A stretch of DNA of 64,000 nt from Actinoplanes couchii (GTDB lineage: Bacteria; Actinomycetota; Actinomycetes; Mycobacteriales; Micromonosporaceae), in NCBI RefSeq assembly GCF_016862075.1, contig NZ_BOMG01000042.1, positions 310,001 through 374,000 of the forward strand, written 5' to 3'. Positions 1-8,267 of this stretch are shown in pieces. Under the pieces are notes generated by a model that did no database searches, was not told where the DNA came from, and was given only the letters and a program-made list of their open reading frames with translations. The number at the start of each line of letters is the position of its first letter. Position 1 is the stretch's first letter. Made by a program: the position numbers and the translations under genes.

Positions 1-501
1 CTCGAACACCTGCCGTGGACGGCGTGCCAGATGCTCCAGCAGCCGGGCCTCACCGTCGGACAGGGCGATCCGTCCCACCGACCGGCTCACCGTGTCGAGT
101 GTGCCGCCCGGCACCAGGAGCGCCGCCGATGTGTCCTCGTGCCGCCGGAGCAGCGCCCGGATCCGGGCCAGCAACTCGCCGATGTCGAACGGTTTGGCGA
201 GATAGTCCTCGGCTCCGCGGTCCAGGCCTTCGATCCGGTCGGCCGGATTCCCCAGGGCGGACAGAATCAGAGCCGGCGTCCGTACGCCCCGGCTGCGCAG
301 CCGGGTCAGAACGTCGAGTCCTTCCAGCGCGGGCAGCCCACGGTCGAGAATCAGCACGTCGAACGACCGGGTGAGCCCCTCGTGCAGCGCCCGTTGCCCG
401 TCCCCGACCCGGACGACCTCGTAGTCCTCCTCGGTCAGCAGCCCGACGAGCATCCCCGCGAGCCGGGAGTCGTCCTCGACCAGCAGCACCCGGGCCCTCA
501 C
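1..501 (-). CDS. OmpR-family response regulator (3' end outside window)
   Basis: Reading from a GTG at 501, the protein opens with a receiver domain: the acidic pair of the phosphate pocket (VLLVEDDSRL), the phospho-acceptor region (DVLILDRGLP) and the KPF lysine motif. The start of a winged-helix output domain follows (GRIALSDGEARLLEHLARRP), and the gene then leaves the window after 167 codons. This is the normal order for an OmpR/PhoB DNA-binding response regulator. Its GTG overlaps the stop of the ferric-reductase-like gene by 4 bp, so the two are translationally coupled. A partner kinase is expected just beyond the window edge (inference). Confidence 0.93.
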   Translation of the reverse strand, partial: MRARVLLVEDDSRLAGMLVGLLTEEDYEVVRVGDGQRALHEGLTRSFDVLILDRGLPALEGLDVLTRLRSRGVRTPALILSALGNPADRIEGLDRGAEDYLAKPFDIGELLARIRALLRRHEDTSAALLVPGGTLDTVSRSVGRIALSDGEARLLEHLARRPRQVFE

Positions 502-1883
502 CAGTCGAATCTTTCCATGTGGATCCGGGTGGCCGGCAGCCCGGCGGCCCGGGCGTCCCGGACGACCAGGTCGGACCAGGCGGGCGGGCCGCAGACGTAC
601 AGGTCGGAGTCCAGCAGGTCGGGGAACACGTCCCCGATGGTCTGCCCCTCGGTGGACATCCAGGTGCCGGCCTCGGCCGGCCGGGGCCCGATCATGTGGA
701 CGACCCGGCTTCCGGTGGCCTCGGCCAGGGCCTCCACCTCGTCCCAGAGGTAGCGGTCGTCGGCGCCGCGCCCGCGCAGCACGACGGTCGCCTCGCCGGG
801 GGTCAGCGGGGAGTCCTCCAGCAGGGCGCGTACCGGTGTCACCCCGACTCCGGCGGCCACCACCGACAGCCGGGGGCTGGTCCGGCCGGCGTCGGTGAAG
901 ATGCCGAACAGGCCGGCGAAACCCACGCGGGTGCCCGGGCGTACCCGGCTGATCCTGGCACTGCCTTTGCCGAGCGTGCGGACCGTGATGCGTGCGGTGG
1001 TGTCGGTGGGCACCGCGGAGAGGGAGATCGGATGTCCGTGGAACCAGGTCGCGCGGGACCAGAAACGCCAGATCGCGTACTGTCCGCCGGCCGCGCGCAG
1101 CCGGGTCAGGCGACGGCCGGAGAGGTGGATCGACACCACGCCGGGCGCGATCGGTTCGACGCCGGTGACCCGGACGTCGTGCCACAGGCTGCGGCCGATC
1201 GGCATCAGCACCCGGAAGACGAGCATCGCACCGAAGGCGATCGCGTACAGGGTGAGCCAGTAGGCGTACCGCCAGGACGCCGGATCGAGTACCGCGCCGT
1301 CCTGGCTCTGGTGCGGCAGGGCCATCACGATGCCGAGGTAGCTGAGGGCGTGCACCGCGAACCACATCTCGTGGGTGAACCACCGCCGGATCACGGTCAC
1401 CGCCGAGGTCACCACGACGACCACGAACAGACCCAGCCCGATGTACGCGAGACCGGTGTCCTCCCCGTCGCCGATCAGCGCCAGGGTCTCGCCGACGACG
1501 TCACGCCCGTTCTCGACCGACCGTCCGACGGTCAGCAGGGCGAAGTGGGCGAGGATCAGATAGAGCGCGGGCTCGCCCAGCCTGCGGTGGTACGCCAGAG
1601 CCACGTCGTGGCCGATGACCCGGTCCAGGTACGGCACCCGGGCCGCCAGGAACACCATGACCAGCACCAGGTTCGTGCCGAGCAGCCCGGCCATGGTCCC
1701 GAGCGAGCTGAGCGCGGTGCCCGGGTTCAGTGTCGCGGGGCCGCCCCAGAGGGCGAACAGCACGAACGGCATCGCCACGGTCAGCCAGAACCCGGCTTTC
1801 AATACGGTCACCGTCACGGCCCGGCGGCCGGAGCGTCGCCGGCGTTCGACGTCCAGGGTGGTTGTCGGCATCATGGACGTCAC
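498..1883 (-). CDS. Ferric reductase-like transmembrane / ferredoxin-NADP reductase family protein
   Basis: This 461-residue protein has a membrane half and a flavin half. About six hydrophobic segments span residues 25-230, with histidines placed as haem ligands in ferric-reductase/NOX-type domains (H99, H113, H171, H178). The soluble half follows, with an FAD-binding beta-barrel (FHGHPISLSAVP) and an NAD(P) domain (VAAGVGVTPVRALLED and a terminal YVCGPPAWSDLV). The likely role is to move electrons from NAD(P)H through FAD and haem across the membrane to iron, quinone or a periplasmic flavoprotein; the acceptor cannot be read from the sequence. It is co-transcribed with the response regulator downstream. 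The ATG at 1883 is the first plausible start. Confidence 0.88.
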   Translation of the reverse strand: MTSMMPTTTLDVERRRRSGRRAVTVTVLKAGFWLTVAMPFVLFALWGGPATLNPGTALSSLGTMAGLLGTNLVLVMVFLAARVPYLDRVIGHDVALAYHRRLGEPALYLILAHFALLTVGRSVENGRDVVGETLALIGDGEDTGLAYIGLGLFVVVVVTSAVTVIRRWFTHEMWFAVHALSYLGIVMALPHQSQDGAVLDPASWRYAYWLTLYAIAFGAMLVFRVLMPIGRSLWHDVRVTGVEPIAPGVVSIHLSGRRLTRLRAAGGQYAIWRFWSRATWFHGHPISLSAVPTDTTARITVRTLGKGSARISRVRPGTRVGFAGLFGIFTDAGRTSPRLSVVAAGVGVTPVRALLEDSPLTPGEATVVLRGRGADDRYLWDEVEALAEATGSRVVHMIGPRPAEAGTWMSTEGQTIGDVFPDLLDSDLYVCGPPAWSDLVVRDARAAGLPATRIHMERFDW

Positions 1884-1909
1884 CCTGACGCCGGATTCTC
1901 CACGGATTC

Positions 1910-2803
1910 TTAGAAGATCAACGGCAGCCGCGCCCGTACGCTGATGCTCTGCGCCCTCGGGACATAGCCGAGCCGTACGTTCAGTTCGCGCATGGCGGTG
2001 TTACCGGCCTGCGTCCACGTGGTGACCTCCCGGATGCCGTGCTCCACGGCCCACCTCAGCGCGGTCCGTTTCAGAGCGAGCGCGACACCACGGCCCCGCC
2101 AGTCCCGGGCGACCGCGGTCAGCGCGTTCTCGGCGATGCCGGGCCGGTCGGGGTCCGGCAGCAGGCCGGCGCAGCCGATCACCCGGTCGTCGGCGAGGGC
2201 CAGGAACATGGCCGCCGGATCGCCGATCCAGTCCGACTCCCACTGCGACGGTTCCACCCGGATGGTGGCGATCGTCGCCATGTCCTCGAAGCCCTGCCGT
2301 GCGACGTCGTCGTAGGCGCGCCGCCACAGCTCCGGGCGCTGTGCCACCGAGACGATCGTGACACCGGCGGGCACCACCGGGGCGGTCTCGTCGCCGACCG
2401 TGCGGACCTGCTCGATCTGCCGGTCCACCTCGGCGAACCCGAACCGGTGCGCGAAGAACAGCGACCCCGGGTCCTCGACCCCGGCACTGACGACGGCGAC
2501 ACCCAGGGCTTCGGCGTGCGGAGCCAGCCGGGCGAGCAGGGCGGTGCCCACACCCCGGCGCCGGAACCCGGTGAGCACCCGCGGCGCGACGAAGGCGGCG
2601 TCCGGCAGGTCGGACCGGCCGGTGACCCCGGATCCGGCCAGCTCTCCGTCGGCGTACGCCAGCAAGAAGGTCTGTCCGTTGGCCGCGGAGCGCCGCAGCG
2701 CCTCGATCTCGAGGGTGCGCTCGTTCGGCTCGACCGCCTGCCGGACCGCGCGCCAGTCCTCGAAGTCCTGCTCCGAGGCCGTCTCGCGCACCTCGATCGA
2801 CAT
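1910..2803 (-). CDS. Tandem GNAT-fold N-acetyltransferase
   Basis: The 297-residue protein contains two GNAT-like halves. The N-terminal half carries an acetyl-CoA pyrophosphate loop (TGFRRRGVGTALLARL, near residues 80-95) and the C-terminal half a second one (RDWRGRGVALALKRTALRWA), followed by the GNAT-typical NTAMRELNVRLGYVPR strand-loop. The start chosen is the ATG at 2803 because AGGAG lies just upstream; an open frame continues further 5' but has no such support. The substrate is unknown; this family acetylates small amines, aminoglycosides or protein N-termini. It is divergent from the caspase-like gene and separated from it by 112 bp. Confidence 0.85.
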   Translation of the reverse strand: MSIEVRETASEQDFEDWRAVRQAVEPNERTLEIEALRRSAANGQTFLLAYADGELAGSGVTGRSDLPDAAFVAPRVLTGFRRRGVGTALLARLAPHAEALGVAVVSAGVEDPGSLFFAHRFGFAEVDRQIEQVRTVGDETAPVVPAGVTIVSVAQRPELWRRAYDDVARQGFEDMATIATIRVEPSQWESDWIGDPAAMFLALADDRVIGCAGLLPDPDRPGIAENALTAVARDWRGRGVALALKRTALRWAVEHGIREVTTWTQAGNTAMRELNVRLGYVPRAQSISVRARLPLIF

Positions 2804-2915
2804 CGTGTCTCCTCGTTCTCCGGCGAAGGGGGCAGTTTCGCACGTGACGCGGTTGGCCGTACTGATCACCGTTCGTTGTTGACGCCGTGCCCTCCAGTGA
2901 GCATCGTGGAGAATC

Positions 2916-4469
2916 ATGACCAGTCGTGCACTGATCGTCGCCAGCCAGGTCGGCGGGCTGGGCGGCTGCGACGACGACGCCGACCTGACCGTCGACGTCC
3001 TGAAGTCGCGCGGCTTCCTGGTCACCGCACTGCGCGACGGCGCGGCCTCCCGGGCGGGCATCCTCCGCGGACTCGAAGAGCTGATCGCGGAGACCCGGGC
3101 CGACGACGCCGCGGTCTTCTACTTCTCCGGTTACGGTCGCCGGGCCGCCGCCGACCTGCCCGGCGCCCCCGCGGAGCTGCCGTTCCTGCTGCCCACCGAC
3201 ATCGCGCAGACCACCCCCGACGACTTCCGGGGCATCCTCGCCGACGAACTCAGCGTGCTGCTCTGGCGGCTGACCCTGCGCAGTCCGAACGTGACCTCCA
3301 TCCTGGACTGCCGTTCCCCGTCACCGGCGGTTCGCTGGCCGGTCGCGGCGGTCGGCCGGCGGTGGATGGCCACCGCGCAGGCCTTCGAGCGGCTGCTCGC
3401 CACCCATCCGGGCTCACCCTGGCACGACGACAACCCTGATGTCGTACGCGTGACGGCCGGCGGCGCCCGGGAGCCGGTGACGGAGGGCTGGTCACCGGAG
3501 TTCCGCCGCAACCACGGGCATCTCACCGCGGCCCTGATGCCGATCCTGCGGGACAACCCGCACGTGACCTGGGCCGAAGCGATCGCACGGGCCCGGCCGC
3601 CGGTGGTGGCCCGCAACCCGCTGCAACACCCGGAGGTCACCGGACCGGCCGACCGGGTGGTGTTCACCACGACCCCGGGCCGCCGGACCGGGCGACCGCA
3701 CCCGATCCGGGTGGACCGGGCGACCGGCGAGACCTGGATCGACGACGCCCACGAGAACGGCATCCACCCCGGCGACGAGCTGCTGCTCTCACCCACCGGC
3801 CGGGTGCCCGGGCCGGCCGCCCCGATCCTGCGGGTCGGGCACCTGCGCGGGACCGCGGCCCTGCTGACCGCGCCCGCCGGGATCACCGTCGACGGGGTCG
3901 CCTACCCCTGGCGCAGCACCGCACGGGACATCCCGGTCCGGGTGTCGTCGCTGGACGACACCGCCCTCGCGGCACTCGCCGCGATTCCCGGCACCCGCCT
4001 GGTGACCGGCGGTGACGAGGCCGCGATCGTCACCGTCTCGCCCGGATATCTCCTGCACGACGCCACCGGTCTCTCCCTGGTCCGGGAGCCGCTGCCCGAT
4101 GCCGGCCGGCTTCGGGAGCAGGTCGCCGGGCTGGTCACCTCGGCCCGGCTGCGTGCGCTCGGTGATCAGCCCGGCGACCTCGACCATCCGGTGCGGTTGC
4201 GGGTGGACGGATCCGCGGGGCCGATCACCGACGGCGCGACCGTGCACTCCGGTGACCTGATCCAGGTCGCCGTGAGGCCGGGCCCCGGCACGCCGCTGTC
4301 CTTCATCTGGGGGCCGCGGGCCGGGTCGCGGTCCTGGACCGTGGCCTGCTCCTGCGCTGGCCGGAGTCCGTCCCCGCGGTCGCCGCCCGGCACGAGACGA
4401 TCCTGGCCGTCTTCTCCGAAACCCCGCTGGACGTGCGGGAGCTCATCCGGTCCGGTGCCGTGGACCTGA
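2916..4469 (+). CDS. Caspase-like (peptidase C14 fold) protein, active-site His replaced, C-terminus frameshifted
   Basis: The first ~170 residues match a caspase/metacaspase p20 domain: a GGCDDDADLTVDVLKSRGF region, the strand AAVFYFSGYGRR and the strand TSILDCRSPSP. In active members the first motif is SGHG and supplies the catalytic His. Here that residue is Tyr73, while the presumed nucleophile Cys132 remains. Residues ~170-465 form an all-beta extension of unknown function. From residue ~466 the predicted sequence becomes Arg/Ser/Pro-rich and unlike a protein. The displaced frame is convincing, so a base appears to be missing in the G5 run at 4309-4313 (see next entry). A GGAG ribosome site precedes the ATG. 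No partner protease or sensor gene is adjacent. Confidence 0.75.
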   Translation: MTSRALIVASQVGGLGGCDDDADLTVDVLKSRGFLVTALRDGAASRAGILRGLEELIAETRADDAAVFYFSGYGRRAAADLPGAPAELPFLLPTDIAQTTPDDFRGILADELSVLLWRLTLRSPNVTSILDCRSPSPAVRWPVAAVGRRWMATAQAFERLLATHPGSPWHDDNPDVVRVTAGGAREPVTEGWSPEFRRNHGHLTAALMPILRDNPHVTWAEAIARARPPVVARNPLQHPEVTGPADRVVFTTTPGRRTGRPHPIRVDRATGETWIDDAHENGIHPGDELLLSPTGRVPGPAAPILRVGHLRGTAALLTAPAGITVDGVAYPWRSTARDIPVRVSSLDDTALAALAAIPGTRLVTGGDEAAIVTVSPGYLLHDATGLSLVREPLPDAGRLREQVAGLVTSARLRALGDQPGDLDHPVRLRVDGSAGPITDGATVHSGDLIQVAVRPGPGTPLSFIWGPRAGSRSWTVACSCAGRSPSPRSPPGTRRSWPSSPKPRWTCGSSSGPVPWT

Positions 4470-4540
4470 CCGGGTCCGCGATCCGGCAGATCACCTTCCG
4501 GTTGTGTCCCGGCGGCACACCCTGCCCCTGCGGGCGATGA
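4309..4540 (+). other. Frameshifted C-terminus of the caspase-like gene
   Basis: Adding one G to the G5 run at 4309-4313 joins the upstream frame to a plausible segment reading LGAAGRVAVLDRGLLLRW, then ...LDVRELIRSGAVDLTGSA..., ending at a TGA at 4538-4540. The corrected protein would have 541 residues. In the uncorrected frame the last ~50 residues look like an out-of-frame translation. The cause may be a sequencing error, a real inactivating mutation or slippage; the sequence alone cannot decide. Confidence 0.7.
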
Positions 4541-4547
4541 TCCGCGC

Positions 4548-4982
4548 CTATCGTTCCGCGCTGCCGCGCAGCGCCCGGACCAGCGGCGCCAGCTCCTCCT
4601 CGGCGCTGAGCGTGTCGAGGGCTTCGGCCAGTGCGGTGTCGTTGGTCGGGCGGGCCGCGGTGAGCATGCGGTGCCCGTCGGCGGTGACCTCGGTGTAGAT
4701 GCCGCGGCGGTCGGTGGGGCAGATGTAACGCGACAGCAGCCCGCGGTCCTCCAGCCGGGCGACCAGGCGGGTGGTCGCCGACTGGCTGAGCGCGATCGAC
4801 TCGGCGACCTGTTTCATCTGCAGGTGGCCGCCGTCGTCGTCGTGCTGGCGGCTGAGCACGTCCAGCAGGGAGAACTCCCGGACGCTGATGCCGTGGGCGG
4901 GTTGCAGGGCGCGCTCGATGTGCGCGCTGATCCGATCGTGCAGGACCTGGAGTGCACACCAGCGCTGAGCCAACGCTGTCAT
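4548..4982 (-). CDS. MarR-family transcriptional regulator
   Basis: This 144-residue protein has the MarR plan: an N-terminal dimerisation helix, then a winged helix with LQMKQVAESIALSQSATTRLVARLEDRGLL as the DNA-reading part and the wing RYICPTDRRGIYTEVTADG. It is divergent from an old-yellow-enzyme gene. The 99-bp gap between them carries TTGC/GCAA inverted repeats, so by the usual MarR logic it probably represses itself and the oxidoreductase and is released by a ligand or by thiol/quinone stress (inference). No redox-sensing cysteine arrangement stands out. Confidence 0.9.
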   Translation of the reverse strand: MTALAQRWCALQVLHDRISAHIERALQPAHGISVREFSLLDVLSRQHDDDGGHLQMKQVAESIALSQSATTRLVARLEDRGLLSRYICPTDRRGIYTEVTADGHRMLTAARPTNDTALAEALDTLSAEEELAPLVRALRGSAER

Positions 4983-5032
4983 GGCCTACATCATAGCCGT
5001 TTGCAAAAGCCCGCGTGTGCAACTAATTTTGC

Positions 5033-5062
5033 TTGCGTCAGGCAATACAAGGCGTACGCAAG
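5033..5062. promoter_or_regulatory. Candidate MarR operator(s) between MarR and OYE genes
   Basis: TTGC-N5-GCAA occurs at 5033-5045 as a perfect inverted repeat. A longer pair, CTTGCGT at 5032-5038 and ACGCAAG at 5056-5062, encloses it. Both lie in the AT-richer 99-bp gap between the divergent genes, 20-50 bp upstream of the OYE start. Assignment to the adjacent MarR protein is by position. Confidence 0.55.
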
Positions 5063-5081
5063 TATTTAGGAGCCGGCCTTC

Positions 5082-6194
5082 ATGCCGCAGCTGTTCACGC
5101 CCCTCACCCTGCCCGCCCCGAAGGGCCCCGGACTCGCCCTGCGCAACCGGGCGATCATCGCGCCGATGTGCCAGTACGTCATCGACCGCGAGGACGGCGT
5201 GCCCACCGACTGGCATCTGCAACACCTCGGATCCTTCGCCGCCGGCGGGTTCGGCCTGGTCACCGTCGAAGCGACCGGGGTCGAGGCCCGGGCCCGGATC
5301 AGCCCCCGCGACGTCGGCCTCTGGACCGACGAGCAGCAGCACGCCCACGAGCGGGTGGTCACCTTCCTGCACTCGCAGGGCGCCGCCGCCGCGGTGCAGC
5401 TCGCCCACGCCGGTGGCAAAGCCTCCACCTACCCGTGGCTGCCCGGCCAGCCCGACGGCACGGTGCCCGTCGCCGACGGCGGCTGGACCACGGTCAGCTC
5501 CGTCGACGGCCCGGTCCTGCCCGGACTCGACGCCGCGAAAGGGCTGACCGTCGCGGAGATCGCCGAGGTCGTCGCCGCGTTCGCCGACGCGGCGCGACGT
5601 GCCGACGCGGCCGGATACGACGCCATCCAGCTGCACGCCGCCCACGGCTACCTGATCCACCAGTTCCTGTCGCCGCTCACCAACACCCGCACCGACGAGT
5701 ACGGCGGCGACGAACAGGGCCGGACCCGGTTCGTCCGCGAGGTGGCCGCCGCGGTCCGCGAGGTCTGGCCGGACCACAAGCCCCTCGGCATCCGGATCAG
5801 CGCCACCGACTGGCTGGACGGCGCCTGGGACGTCGCCGCCTCCGCCCGCCTGATCCGCCGCCTCGCCGACGAGCACGGCGTGACCTGGGTGGACGTCTCC
5901 TCCGGAGGCCTCGGCGGCGGCGCGACCATCCCGGTCGGCCCCGGTTACCAGGTGCCCCTGGCCGCCGAGTTGACCCGGCAGCTCGCCGACCTCCCGCTGG
6001 TGGTCAGCGCGGTCGGCCTGATCGACGAGCCGATCCAGGCCGAGACCATCCTGGCCACCGGCCAGGCACACGCCGTGTCGATCGGCCGGGCCGCCCTGCG
6101 CAACCCGCACTGGGCCGCGTCGGCCGCCACCCGCCTCGGCGTCCCCCGCACCGACATCCCGCAGGCCCCCCAGTTCTGGCGCGCCGACTGGTGA
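5082..6194 (+). CDS. NADH:flavin oxidoreductase, old yellow enzyme family (YqjM-like)
   Basis: This 370-residue TIM-barrel flavoprotein shows an N-terminal LRNRAIIAPMCQY motif, whose Cys is the flavin-tuning cysteine of YqjM-type (class III) enzymes. It also has the FMN/substrate segment QLAHAGGKAS, the conserved IQLHAAHGYLIHQFLSPLTN stretch with the active-site histidines, and a C-terminal GRAALRNPHW phosphate-binding loop. Family members reduce activated alkenes, quinones or nitro-compounds with NAD(P)H. AGGAG lies 9 bases upstream of the ATG. Control by the divergent MarR protein is likely, suggesting a role in electrophile or quinone stress. Confidence 0.93.
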   Translation: MPQLFTPLTLPAPKGPGLALRNRAIIAPMCQYVIDREDGVPTDWHLQHLGSFAAGGFGLVTVEATGVEARARISPRDVGLWTDEQQHAHERVVTFLHSQGAAAAVQLAHAGGKASTYPWLPGQPDGTVPVADGGWTTVSSVDGPVLPGLDAAKGLTVAEIAEVVAAFADAARRADAAGYDAIQLHAAHGYLIHQFLSPLTNTRTDEYGGDEQGRTRFVREVAAAVREVWPDHKPLGIRISATDWLDGAWDVAASARLIRRLADEHGVTWVDVSSGGLGGGATIPVGPGYQVPLAAELTRQLADLPLVVSAVGLIDEPIQAETILATGQAHAVSIGRAALRNPHWAASAATRLGVPRTDIPQAPQFWRADW

Positions 6195-6221
6195 TCCACG
6201 GTTCGCCTACGCTGGGGCCGT

Positions 6222-6533
6222 GCGGACTTCGAGATCATCCATGAGAAGCGGCAGATCCGGCCGTTCATGGAGTTCGTGCTGGCCCGGGAGGACTACCAGC
6301 AGCCCAAACCGCATCCGGAACCGTACCTGACCGGCCTCGCGCGGTTCGGCGCCCGGCCGGCGGAGACACTGGTCGTGGAGGATTCCGCCAGGGGCCTGAC
6401 CTCGGCCGTGGCCGCCGGCATCGACTGCGCCGTCGTCCACAACGACTTCACGAAGACCCATGACGTCTCCCGGGCCACCTATCGCATCAAGACGCTGGCC
6501 GAGGTGACCGACATCGTCCTCGGGCGCCGGTGA
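6222..6533 (+). pseudogene. Remnant of a HAD-family phosphatase (5' truncated)
   Basis: The frame reads ADFEIIHEKRQIRPF, then ...LAREDYQQPKPHPEPYLTG... and ...VVEDSARGLTSAVAAGID.... This is the second half of a beta-phosphoglucomutase-like HAD hydrolase, with the catalytic Lys (KPHPEPY) and the VEDS acidic motif. The N-terminal half with the nucleophile DxD motif is absent: an in-frame stop of the preceding gene lies 30 bases upstream. The internal ATG at 6267 would give 88 residues but no complete active site. Deletion next to the OYE gene is the simplest explanation. Confidence 0.75.
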
Positions 6534-6536
6534 GCC

Positions 6537-6612
6537 GTGGTACCGCGGTACCACGACCACGCGGGACCGCGGTCGGATGGCAGGGCGACGGTCCGTCCGT
6601 AGCGTTCTGACG
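6537..6612 (+). promoter_or_regulatory. Promoter/operator module A (GTGGTACCGCGGTACCAC palindrome)
   Basis: A perfect 18-bp palindrome GTGGTACCGCGGTACCAC fills 6537-6554. Twelve bases after its first end base begins ACCGCGGTCGGATG (6566-6579), which repeats the palindrome core ACCGCGGT. GTCCGTAGCGTT (6595-6606) starts 29 bases later and contains a -10-like TAGCGT. A second copy of the whole layout, with identical spacing, sits at 10058. The GTG at 6613 is 7 bases after the -10-like hexamer, so the ABC gene may be transcribed leaderless. The LuxR-type regulator of this operon is the obvious candidate to bind here. Confidence 0.75.
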
Positions 6613-7503
6613 GTGATCGAAGTTCACGGACTGACCAAGAAGTACGGTGCCGTCCGAGCCGTGCACGACGTGTCGTTCCGGCTGGAAGCCGGGGTGATCA
6701 ACGGGTTCGTCGGGCCGAACGGGGCCGGCAAGTCGACGACCATCCGGATGATGGTGGGCCTGGACCGGCCGACGTCCGGGCACTGCCTGATCGACGGCCG
6801 GCCCTACGCCCGGCTGGCCGCGCCATTGCGCGCGGTCGGCGCCCTGCTCGACGTCGAGGCGATCCATCCCGGGCGCAGCGGGCGCGACCACCTGCGGATC
6901 CTGGCCCGTACCCACGGCATCGGCGCCCGCCGCGCCGACGAGCTCCTGGAGATGGTCGGCCTGGTCGGCTCCGCGTCCCGCCGGGTCGGCGGTTACTCCC
7001 TGGGCATGCGCCAGCGGCTCGGCCTGGCCGCCGCCCTGCTCGGCGACCCGGCCGCGTTGCTGCTGGACGAACCGGCGAACGGCCTGGACCCGGACGGCAT
7101 CATCTGGATCCGTTCGCTGCTGCGCGGCCTGGCCCGGGAAGGGCGGGCGATCCTGGTCTCCAGCCACCTGATGGGCGAGCTGGCCCAGACCGTCGACCGG
7201 CTGATCGTTCTCGGTCGCGGCCGGGTGCTCGCCGACGCGTCGCTGGCCGAGCTGGTCTCCCGCAACGCCACCCGCGTCGTGCACACCCGTACCGAACAGC
7301 CGGACCGCCTGGAGCTTCTGCTGCGCGAGCGCGAGGCGGCCGTCGCCCGGCGCCCGGACGGCAGCTGCGAGGTCACCGGGATGACCGCCGACGAGGTGGC
7401 CGTGCTGGCCCACCACGCCGGGATCCTGCTCTACGAGAACACCACCGTGCCCGCCTCCCTGGAGGACGCCTATCTCACGCTGACCAGGGGGAACAACCGA
7501 TGA
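6613..7503 (+). CDS. ABC transporter ATP-binding protein
   Basis: A 296-residue ATPase with Walker A GPNGAGKSTT, signature YSLGMRQRLGLAAALL and Walker B LLLDEPANGLDPDG, followed by the switch histidine in SSHLMG. It resembles the CcmA/BcrA exporter group, including the ~80-residue C-terminal extension after the ATPase core. The start taken is GTG 6613 (VIEVHGLTKKYG): the open frame continues 12 codons 5', but that part overlaps the promoter elements. The stop overlaps the permease ATG by 4 bp. It should drive the permease encoded next. Confidence 0.9.
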   Translation: MIEVHGLTKKYGAVRAVHDVSFRLEAGVINGFVGPNGAGKSTTIRMMVGLDRPTSGHCLIDGRPYARLAAPLRAVGALLDVEAIHPGRSGRDHLRILARTHGIGARRADELLEMVGLVGSASRRVGGYSLGMRQRLGLAAALLGDPAALLLDEPANGLDPDGIIWIRSLLRGLAREGRAILVSSHLMGELAQTVDRLIVLGRGRVLADASLAELVSRNATRVVHTRTEQPDRLELLLREREAAVARRPDGSCEVTGMTADEVAVLAHHAGILLYENTTVPASLEDAYLTLTRGNNR

Positions 7504-8267
7504 CAACCGATTCGCCGGTACGCCTGACCATGCCCCGCCTGATCGCCGCGGAGTGGCTCAAGCTGCGGACGCTGCGCTCGTTCTGGGCGTGTGTGGTCGC
7601 CGCGCCGGTGCTGGCGGCAGGCGGTGCCGCGGCGTCGGCGCTGTCCTTCAGCGATCCGGACCTGGCCGGGGACGTGACCGCCCGGGACGCCGTCACCGAG
7701 GTGCTGGCGTCGTCGTCGGGCGTGCTGCAGATCGCCCTGGTGGTCCTGGCCGTGGTGGCACTGAGCTGCGAATACACCGGCGGCGCGATCCGGGTGACCC
7801 TGGTCGGCGTACCGCGCAGGCTGAGTCTTGTGGCCGCGAAAGCGGTGGTGGTCACGGTCGTCGCGACCCTGCTGGCCGGTCTGTCGATCGCCCTGGGGTA
7901 CGCCGCCGCCCTCCCACTGCTGCACCAGGGCGACGTGGCCCCGCTGCCGTACGGCACAATGCAGGCGCTGTTCGGTGTGGAGGTCGGGTACTGCGTGCTG
8001 GTGGCACTGTTCGCGTTCGCCGTCACACTCACGGTCCGCAACACGGCAGCCGGCGTCGGTCTCGTCCTGGGGGCCGTCCTACTGCTGAGAGTGGTGCTGT
8101 TCATGTTCGACCCGCTGGTGCGGTTCGACCTGCAGAGTCTGGCGTTCTCCACCGCCGCGACCCAGGTCTGGACCGACCCGCTGTCGCGTGCGCTGCCGGT
8201 CGTCGCCGCGTGGCTGCTGATCCCGGCGGTGGCCGGCGCCGTGAACCTGATCCGCCGGGACGCCTGA
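7500..8267 (+). CDS. ABC transporter permease (ABC-2 type)
   Basis: This 255-residue protein starts LIAAEWLKLRTLRSFWA, the amphipathic entry typical of ABC-2 exporter permeases. About six hydrophobic segments follow, with a polar loop near residue 60 and a C-terminal anchor ending in LIRRDA. It is coupled by an ATGA overlap to the ATPase upstream and directly abuts the histidine kinase gene downstream. The cargo is not evident. Such exporters linked to a NarL-type two-component pair often respond to envelope-active or antibiotic compounds (family knowledge). Confidence 0.88.
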   Translation: MTTDSPVRLTMPRLIAAEWLKLRTLRSFWACVVAAPVLAAGGAAASALSFSDPDLAGDVTARDAVTEVLASSSGVLQIALVVLAVVALSCEYTGGAIRVTLVGVPRRLSLVAAKAVVVTVVATLLAGLSIALGYAAALPLLHQGDVAPLPYGTMQALFGVEVGYCVLVALFAFAVTLTVRNTAAGVGLVLGAVLLLRVVLFMFDPLVRFDLQSLAFSTAATQVWTDPLSRALPVVAAWLLIPAVAGAVNLIRRDA

